From DATKZH01 sp035528065 (GTDB lineage: Bacteria > Planctomycetota > Planctomycetia > Pirellulales > Thermoguttaceae): DNA of 11,745 nucleotides. Numbering within the stretch: the stretch's first letter is position 1; every line of letters begins with the position of its first letter. Position numbers and translations under genes: made by a program. Below, in pieces: positions 6,665 through 11,745 of this stretch. Under the pieces are notes generated by a model. It was given only the letters and a program-made list of their open reading frames with translations. It did no database searches and was not told the origin of the DNA. Location: NCBI GenBank assembly GCA_035528065.1, contig DATKZH010000268.1, positions 1 to 11,745 of the forward strand. Direction: 5' to 3'.

Positions 6665-8514
6665 CGCTTCAGGTGATACGGGACATCGATGATCACCCGC
6701 TCTTCGCGAGACCGGCTCCGGCGATAGAGAAGCACGGCTTTCAGCATCATCGCCGTCTGGTTGTGCAACAAGTTGTGCCACCAACGCGCCGGCACCACCT
6801 CGGGCAGGACCACGACCGCGGGCCCTCGCTCCGGATCGCGCCGGTCGACTTCGTCGAGGTACTCCACCAGCGGCTGAATCACGGAACGGAACGGCGACTG
6901 GAGGACTTCGAGCGGAACGTCCGGGACGAGCTTCTCCCACCGCTTCGCGATGCCTGCCGTGACCTCATCATCAACGTCGACGATCACGGCCGTCACGTCT
7001 CGGGAGAGCGATCGGGCGAATTCCACGGCGGCCAAGGAACAACGATTGAGCCGCGAAAACGGCACGATCACCTTGTGTCGCGCCTCCGAGTCGGGAGACC
7101 ACGCTGTAAGTCTCCCCTCATGGGGAACGGCCAGTTGTTGGGCGATGCCGATATAGTGCCGCTTGATCGCACGGAAAAGGAATACGAAGGCGGGAATCAG
7201 AAGGAGAATGATCCAGGCTCCGCCCGTCAGCTTGCTTTCGGCCAGGACGACCAGGACCAGGCCCGTGGCGAGGGCTCCCACGCCGTTGATACCGGCTCGC
7301 CACGACCAACCGGCGCTCCGGAGCTTTTGCCAGTGGAAGACCATGCCTGTTTGAGAAAGCGTGAATGACAAGAACACGCCGACCGCGTAAAGGGGGATCA
7401 TTCGGTGGGGCTGGCCGCCGAAGACAAGGATCACCGTGCCCGCCAGAACGGCCAGCATGAGGATCCCGTTGGAGAAGACCAGGCGGTCACCCAGATTGGC
7501 CATTTGACGCGGCACGTACCCGTCCCTCGCCAGAATCGACGAGAGCCGCGGAAAGTCGGCGAACGACGTGTTGGCCGCAAGGATCAGGATGAGCGTGGTT
7601 ACTGCCTGGAGCCCGAGGTAAAGCCATCCGTCTCCAAACACGCGACGACCGATCTGCGATACGAGGCTTTCGTGCTCGACGGGCACGAGGCCCAGCCAGT
7701 GCGCGAGCAAGGTGACGCCGAGAAACATCGTCATCAATAGCGCCACCATCGCGATCAGCGTCTTGCCCGCGTTGGCCGCCTCCGGCTTGTGAAAGGCCGG
7801 AATCCCGTTGCTGATGGCTTCCACACCGGTCAAGGCCGTGCAGCCGGAGGAGAACGCTCGGAGGATCAGAAGCAACGTCAGGGGATGAGCACTGGCCTGG
7901 GAGATCACTGGCTCCGCTGCATCGAGAGTCCTCGTGGCCAATCGCACGAAGCCGGTCACCAGCAGGGACAGGAAAACGGCGATGAACGCGTACGTGGGGA
8001 TTGCGAAGAGCGTGCCGGACTCCCGAACCCCGCGCAGGTTGCCCCATGCGATCATGGCGACCAACACCAGGCACAACTCCACTCGGAAGGCCGATAGCGA
8101 GGGGAAGGCGGAGGTCACCGCCACCACCCCGGCGCTGATGCTGACCGCCACCGTCAGCACGTAGTCGATCAGCAGGGCGGCAGCCGCGGTCAGCCCTGGC
8201 CAAACGCCCAGGTTCTCGTGAGCCACGATGTACGCGCCGCCGCCGGAGGGATATCCGTGGATCGTCTGGTAGTAGGAGGTGCCGACGACGGCAAGCAGTC
8301 CGGCGATGACTATGGCGATGGGGACCGAGGCCGACAAAGCGGCCGTGCCGGCCAGCACCAACACCAGCAGAATCTCTTCGGTAGCATACGCGACCGAGGA
8401 GAGGGCATCCGACGAGAGCACCGCGAGCGCCTTGGCCTTGGTGAGGCGCTCGTGCATTTGAGCCCTTGTCGGCAACGGGCTGCCGAACAGAAGCCTTTTC
8501 AGCGGAGTGTGCAT
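6661..8514 (-). CDS. kimA: KimA-type potassium transporter (APC superfamily)
   Basis: 617-aa inner-membrane transporter closely resembling Bacillus subtilis KimA (YdaO), a high-affinity K+/H+ symporter of the KUP group. The N-terminus (KRLLFG, then LTKAKALAVLSSDALSSVAY) and the segments GYPSGGGAYIVAHENLG, LLIDYVLTVAVSISAG, FSSGCTALTGVEAISN, LAANTSFADFP and MIPLYAVGVFLSFTLSQTG align almost throughout. D36, Y43, D117, T121 and S125 fall at the same numbers as the B. subtilis ion-path residues as I recall them, with E232 shifted by one. About 12 membrane spans end near residue 450; the remaining 165 residues form a soluble domain. The start at 8514 agrees with the family N-terminus, though the ribosome site is weak. 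B. subtilis kimA is governed by c-di-AMP through a riboswitch and directly; I see no ydaO-type riboswitch upstream here. Annotation pipelines may call it 'amino acid permease'; substrate is inferred. Confidence 0.85.
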   Translation of the reverse strand: MHTPLKRLLFGSPLPTRAQMHERLTKAKALAVLSSDALSSVAYATEEILLVLVLAGTAALSASVPIAIVIAGLLAVVGTSYYQTIHGYPSGGGAYIVAHENLGVWPGLTAAAALLIDYVLTVAVSISAGVVAVTSAFPSLSAFRVELCLVLVAMIAWGNLRGVRESGTLFAIPTYAFIAVFLSLLVTGFVRLATRTLDAAEPVISQASAHPLTLLLILRAFSSGCTALTGVEAISNGIPAFHKPEAANAGKTLIAMVALLMTMFLGVTLLAHWLGLVPVEHESLVSQIGRRVFGDGWLYLGLQAVTTLILILAANTSFADFPRLSSILARDGYVPRQMANLGDRLVFSNGILMLAVLAGTVILVFGGQPHRMIPLYAVGVFLSFTLSQTGMVFHWQKLRSAGWSWRAGINGVGALATGLVLVVLAESKLTGGAWIILLLIPAFVFLFRAIKRHYIGIAQQLAVPHEGRLTAWSPDSEARHKVIVPFSRLNRCSLAAVEFARSLSRDVTAVIVDVDDEVTAGIAKRWEKLVPDVPLEVLQSPFRSVIQPLVEYLDEVDRRDPERGPAVVVLPEVVPARWWHNLLHNQTAMMLKAVLLYRRSRSREERVIIDVPYHLKR

Positions 8515-8539
8515 GTTGCCTGGAGGAGTGGACCTCTAG

Positions 8540-8805
8540 TGCCCCTCACCGCGGGCAGAGTCCCGCAGAATCGTGGCCGACGGAGACAATGAGGCTATTT
8601 TAGCCGGGACGCTCCGGTTGCCCACCGGGTCTGGCCGTTCCCTGCGGCGGAGGCGTCTCCCAAGCGAGCGCGCCAGGCCGTGCCGGCGCAGAACGGTGAC
8701 GCGGGGACGAACTGGATTCCGAGGCATGCCCCCGTCCCGTTCTGGCGGGCATAGCGAAACGGGAACGGCCTTGAGGCCGTGACTTGCACCCGATGCCCCT
8801 CACTG
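8540..8805. repeat. Palindrome-rich intergenic repeat cluster between kimA and mprF
   Basis: The 435-nt divergent gap (8515-8949) has no convincing gene but dense dyads: GGCTA/TAGCC (8593-8605), CCGGT/ACCGG (8614-8628), GGCCGTTCCC (8633-8642) with GGGAACGGCC (8761-8770), an imperfect CAGAACGG (8688-8695) to CCGTTCTG (8737-8744) pairing inside, and ACGGCC/GGCCGT (8765-8780). It is bracketed by near-identical direct copies of TGCCCCTCAC(C/T)G at 8540-8551 and 8794-8805. This looks like a short interspersed or MITE-like block, or decayed repeats. No promoter for either gene stands out; TATCAT at about 8920 is a weak -10 candidate for mprF. Confidence 0.5.
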
Positions 8806-8949
8806 TAGGGAGTGGGGATCCCGGCTTGTCGCCCGATTCGCAATAATGAAGGGTGACCCGTCTGGATTCCGTTCGGTGGGACAACGTCTGATCGCCATAC
8901 GCTGTCAGAGTCGCGATTTCTATCATCCCGGAGAAGGAACGGCGACGCA

Positions 8950-10065
8950 ATGCAACGGTATCTCCGCTTCATCATCCCGCTCGTTGTGGTGGCGGTGTTT
9001 GTGGCCGCGCTTTGGCTCTTGCACCACGAGCTCAGGGAGTACCACCTGCGGGACGTCATCGCGAGTCTCGAACAGATCCCTGCCAGCCATCTCGCCCTGG
9101 CCGTCCTCCTGACCGTCCTGAATTACACGGTGCTGATCGGGTACGACCTGATCGCCACCCGGCATATCGGCCGCCGCCTTCCGCTTCACCAAGTCGCCTT
9201 CGCTTCTTTCCTTGGGTACGTCAGCGCCTACAACTTCGGGTCCCTCCTTGGCGCCACGACGGTACGTTACCGGCTCTATTCGTCATGGGGCCTTTCCACG
9301 GTGGAGATTGTCAAACTGATTGCCATGCTGACCGTGAGCTTCTGGGTCGGTTTGGCGGCGTTTGCGGGGGTCGTCTTCATCGTCGAGCCCCTGGCGATTC
9401 CCGCCCGGCTGCATCTGCCGTTTGCCACGGCCCGGCCGCTCGGCTACGCCCTCCTTGTTGTTGTGGCCCTCTACCTCCTCCTTGGAGCCGTGCGGAAACG
9501 GCCGATCCGACTCCGTGGCTGGGAGTTGACCCTGCTGCCGACGCGCATATCGCTGGCTCAGATTGCGGTCGCGACGGCCGACCTGGCGGTGGCGGCGGGA
9601 ATCTTGTACACGCTGTTGCCCCACACGATCGAGGTCAGTTACGTCCAGTTCCTGGGAATCTTCCTTCTGGCGCTTGTGGCTGCCGTCTTTTCGAACGTCC
9701 CCGGCGGCTTGGGCGTGTTTGAGGTAGTCATTCTGGTCTTCTTGAATCCCAAAGACCCACACTGGGTCCTCGGAGCCCTTTTGGCGTATCGCGGGATCTA
9801 CTACCTGATTCCACTCGCCGTGGCGGGAGTCCTGCTCGGCGGACACGAGCTGATCCTGCGAAGACGACAATTGCGGCAAGTGGCCGCCGCGGTTGGCAGG
9901 GTAGCACCGGCCGTGGCCCCTTCGTTCTTCTCTCTGCTCACGTTTGTCGCGGGTGCGGTTCTGCTCGTTTCGAGAGCGACGCCCACAGCACACGAGCGGC
10001 TCGGCTGGATGCGCCACTTACTGCCGCTTCCGGTGATGGAGCATCGCACTTCCTCGGCAGTGTGA
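8950..10065 (+). CDS. mprF: MprF N-terminal half: lysyl-PG flippase domain
   Basis: 371-aa integral membrane protein matching the flippase half of MprF, which moves aminoacylated phosphatidylglycerol to the outer leaflet to lower surface negative charge. About eight to nine hydrophobic spans run from residue 5 to 298, with family motifs YNFG (94-97) and NVPGGLGVFE (249-258), and a further span at 326-341. GGAGAAGGA lies 11 nt before the ATG. The normal MprF sequence continues up to LPLPVME (residues 358-364) and is then replaced by HRTSSAV and a stop. In the -1 frame, overlapping the last base of the GAG codon, the expected ASHFLGS follows and runs on into the next ORF. One missing base near 10041 therefore explains the split, and the repaired protein would be 848 aa, the usual MprF length. 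Sequencing error, recent mutation or a stable split cannot be told apart here. Confidence 0.88.
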   Translation: MQRYLRFIIPLVVVAVFVAALWLLHHELREYHLRDVIASLEQIPASHLALAVLLTVLNYTVLIGYDLIATRHIGRRLPLHQVAFASFLGYVSAYNFGSLLGATTVRYRLYSSWGLSTVEIVKLIAMLTVSFWVGLAAFAGVVFIVEPLAIPARLHLPFATARPLGYALLVVVALYLLLGAVRKRPIRLRGWELTLLPTRISLAQIAVATADLAVAAGILYTLLPHTIEVSYVQFLGIFLLALVAAVFSNVPGGLGVFEVVILVFLNPKDPHWVLGALLAYRGIYYLIPLAVAGVLLGGHELILRRRQLRQVAAAVGRVAPAVAPSFFSLLTFVAGAVLLVSRATPTAHERLGWMRHLLPLPVMEHRTSSAV

Positions 10066-11495
10066 TCGGCGCCGGTTTGCTCCTTCTTTCGCGGGGTCTC
10101 CAGCGGCGTCTGGACACCGCCTATTGGCTGACGATGGCGATGCTCGCGGCCGGAGCGCTCTTCTCCCTCCTCAAAGGTGTCGACTACGAAGAGGCGGCCA
10201 TTCTGTTCACGATGCTGCTCGTGTTGGCGCCCGCCCGTCGGCGATTCCACCGCAAAGGCTCCTTGCTGGAGCAGGTGTTGAGTCCCGGTTGGGTGGTCGC
10301 CGCCGTCGTGGTCGTCGCTTGTTCGGTCTGGATCGGCATGTTTGCGTACAAGCACGTTGACTACTCGCATGACCTTTGGTGGCAGTTTTCGTTTCGCGGC
10401 GACGCGCCCCGATTCCTGCGAGCCACCGCGGGGGCAGTGACTTTGCTGCTGGTAGTGTCCGCGGCGCAGTTGCTCCGCCCGGCGCGGCCAAAACCAGCGA
10501 CGCCAGCCGCAGAGGACGTGGAAGCTGCCGCCCAAATCGTTGCCCGATCGCCCGCGACCTACGCGAATCTCGCCTTGTTGGGCGACAAGCACCTGCTCTT
10601 TGGCGACGACCGGTCCGCATTCATCATGTACGGCGTGGCAGGCCGCAGTTGGATTGCGGTGGGAGATCCGATCGGCCCCGCCGAGGCCAGATCGGACCTC
10701 CTATGGAGGTTCCGCGAGCTGTGCGACCGCTACGAGGGGCGAACGGTGTTCTACCAAGTGGGCGAGGAAACACTGCCTCTCTACCTTGATTTGGGTCTGT
10801 CCTTCATGAAGCTGGGCGAAGAGGCCCGGGTGCCTCTGGCGGACTTCTCCCTGGAAGGAGCTGCCCGAAAGCAGCTACGCCAGACGTCGAACCGTTTCAA
10901 ACGGGAAGGATGCTCGTTCGAAGTCATACCCGTCAGTGAGGTTTCCGGGCGGATGGCCGATCTCAAGCGCGTATCCGACGCCTGGCTGACGCAGAAGAGC
11001 GCCGTCGAAAAAGGGTTCTCGCTCGGATCCTTCCAGCCGGACTACGTCGCACGCTGTCCTGTGGCGATCGTTCATCGCGAGGGAAAGACCCTTGGATTCT
11101 CCAACCTGTGGCTCGGCGCCGGAAAGGAAGAGCTTTCGATTGACCTGATGCGGTACGTCGAGGAAGCACCGTCCGGAGCGATGGAGTATCTGTTCACGGA
11201 ACTAATGCTCTGGGGTCGAAAGGAGGGCTATCAGTGGTTCAACCTGGGCATGGCCCCGTTGGCGGGTTTGGAGAGCCGAAGCCTGGCACCACTGTGGAGC
11301 CGATTCGGGGATCTGGTCTTTCGCCACGGCGAGCACTTCTACGGTCTCCAGGGACTTCGGCAGTATAAGGAGAAGTTCCGTCCGCACTGGCGGCCGAGAT
11401 ACCTGGCGTCGCCGGGTGGCTTGGCCTTGCCGCAAATCCTCACCGACGTGGCAACGCTAATCTCCGGCGGCACCAGGAGACTGCTTCTGAAGTAG
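10062..11495 (+). CDS. mprF: MprF C-terminal half: aminoacyl-PG synthase (DUF2156)
   Basis: 477-aa protein holding the last MprF membrane spans (about 1-10, 22-40, 44-58, 76-95, 122-139) and the cytoplasmic GNAT-like synthase domain (about 155-450), which transfers an amino acid from aminoacyl-tRNA to phosphatidylglycerol. Family motifs are clear: SWIAVGDPIGP (196-206), GEEARVPL (252-259), EKGFSLGSF (316-324), SIDLMRY (359-365), FNLGMAPLAGL (393-403) and GLRQYKEKFRPHWRPRY (431-447). Lysine versus alanine specificity cannot be told. The only start is a GTG at 10062 that overlaps the upstream TGA stop (GTGA), which would permit coupled reinitiation. However, that start falls inside a membrane span, and the codons just before it (10041-10061) still read as MprF (ASHFLGS), favouring a broken single gene over two designed ones. 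Confidence 0.88.
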   Translation: MIGAGLLLLSRGLQRRLDTAYWLTMAMLAAGALFSLLKGVDYEEAAILFTMLLVLAPARRRFHRKGSLLEQVLSPGWVVAAVVVVACSVWIGMFAYKHVDYSHDLWWQFSFRGDAPRFLRATAGAVTLLLVVSAAQLLRPARPKPATPAAEDVEAAAQIVARSPATYANLALLGDKHLLFGDDRSAFIMYGVAGRSWIAVGDPIGPAEARSDLLWRFRELCDRYEGRTVFYQVGEETLPLYLDLGLSFMKLGEEARVPLADFSLEGAARKQLRQTSNRFKREGCSFEVIPVSEVSGRMADLKRVSDAWLTQKSAVEKGFSLGSFQPDYVARCPVAIVHREGKTLGFSNLWLGAGKEELSIDLMRYVEEAPSGAMEYLFTELMLWGRKEGYQWFNLGMAPLAGLESRSLAPLWSRFGDLVFRHGEHFYGLQGLRQYKEKFRPHWRPRYLASPGGLALPQILTDVATLISGGTRRLLLK

Positions 11496-11613
11496 CCGGC
11501 GGCTATGGTGTGTCGGTGTCCATGCGGTTGTTCGCATCCCGACGTCAAGCAGTCTCCCCGCCCACATCCCGTTCCTGTGCCACATCCGGTGAAGTGGGTT
11601 CGCTGACCAGGTG

Positions 11614-11639
11614 GCCCCGGGGGATTGCTCCCCCGGGGC
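11614..11639 (-). other. Perfect 10-bp GC hairpin after domain V
   Basis: GCCCCGGGGG (11614-11623) and CCCCCGGGGC (11630-11639) pair perfectly around a 6-nt loop, 7 nt from domain V. Likely the domain VI stem of the intron. It also lies downstream of mprF but lacks a T tract, so it is not a standard terminator. Confidence 0.5.
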
Positions 11640-11646
11640 TCCCACA

Positions 11647-11680
11647 GATCCGTACGTGCTCGCATTAGAGCATACGGTTC
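11647..11680 (-). ncRNA. Group II intron domain V
   Basis: A 34-nt hairpin, the standard domain V length, with sense ends GAACCGTATGCTC and GAGCACGTACGGATC. This fits the consensus GAGCCGTATGC...GCACGTACGGTTC, including the two-base bulge side (ACG). The catalytic triad position usually reading AGC is AAC here, which could reflect a variant or a dead copy. Confidence 0.62.
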
Positions 11681-11745
11681 CTCGAAATCATGATTCTTAC
11701 GTGCTTCCCCGGTGGTAGATCTTCGGCAAGGGGAGCGGATATCGC

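Larger units (their letters stand above)
11611..11745 (-). mobile_element. Group II intron, 3' end only (rest beyond the window)
   Basis: Read on the minus strand, the right edge carries what looks like the end of domain IV (through GTAAGAATCATGATTTCGAG), a domain V hairpin (11647-11680) and a GC stem (11614-11639) suited to domain VI. The intron's ribozyme 5' domains and any reverse transcriptase/maturase gene would lie to the right, outside the window. The intron points against mprF and ends about 110 nt past its stop, so it probably landed in the intergenic space. The exact 3' splice point is not resolved; short ORFs read across it are spurious. Confidence 0.6.

Noticed and set aside
8515..8640. 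Possible c-di-AMP (ydaO-type) riboswitch before the kimA-like gene.
   Set aside because: The conserved ydaO riboswitch core was not seen on the minus strand; only short unrelated dyads are present.
10030..10065. Programmed -1 frameshift between the two mprF frames.
   Set aside because: No X-XXY-YYZ slippery heptamer is found near 10041; a lost base or coupled reinitiation explains the data more simply.
11339..11665. A 108-codon minus-strand ORF near the right edge.
   Set aside because: It runs through the intron domain V and hairpin and into the antisense of mprF; its product is an artefact often seen with group II intron ends.

Overview
The window looks like a chromosomal stretch of a GC-rich planctomycete. 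At the left edge lies the 5' two thirds of a 16S rRNA gene on the minus strand, whose start (reading GGGTTTGATCCTGGCTCAG, then a GAATGAACGTTGGCGGCG-type region) and 530-region sequence read as planctomycete, plausibly Pirellulales. That assignment is from memory, without a search. Two twin-arginine (Tat) signal enzymes, an aldo/keto reductase and a Gfo/Idh/MocA oxidoreductase, fit the same group.

Layout. 1-967: partial 16S rRNA (minus). 968-1270: its leader and promoter, with a sigma70-type -35/-10 pair, an AT-rich block upstream, a boxA-like antitermination element and a strong GC hairpin. 1469-2482: Tat-signal aldo/keto reductase (minus). 2483-2839: divergent control region with candidate promoters both ways and a long dyad. 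2840-4141: Tat-signal Gfo/Idh/MocA oxidoreductase (plus). 4277-5752: an IS4-family insertion sequence with 14-bp inverted ends and an apparently intact 403-aa DDE transposase. 5786-6006: the 3' stump of a CNNM/CorC-type (DUF21-CBS) ion transporter gene whose 5' part is missing next to the IS. 5942-6664: a DUF1003 membrane protein. 6661-8514: a KimA-type APC-superfamily potassium transporter (minus), its stop codon interlocked with that of the DUF1003 gene. 8515-8949: a divergent intergenic region full of short palindromes and repeats. 8950-11495: MprF (aminoacyl-phosphatidylglycerol synthase/flippase) split into two overlapping reading frames. About 11611-11745: the 3' end (domain V and a following hairpin) of a group II intron on the minus strand, whose body lies outside the window.

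Together, the right half is an envelope and ion-homeostasis neighbourhood: a CNNM-type divalent-cation transporter remnant, DUF1003, a K+ importer and a lipid-charge modifier. The left half is rRNA plus sugar/redox-type periplasmic oxidoreductases. Two mobile elements and a broken gene show that this is a plastic stretch. The most notable observation is the MprF split. The upstream codons in the frame of the second ORF still encode a normal MprF continuation (ASHFLGS then VIGAG), so one lost base near 10041 would explain the break. The GTGA stop/start overlap could nevertheless still give two coupled proteins. I see no clear evidence of a wholly new defence or biosynthetic system.
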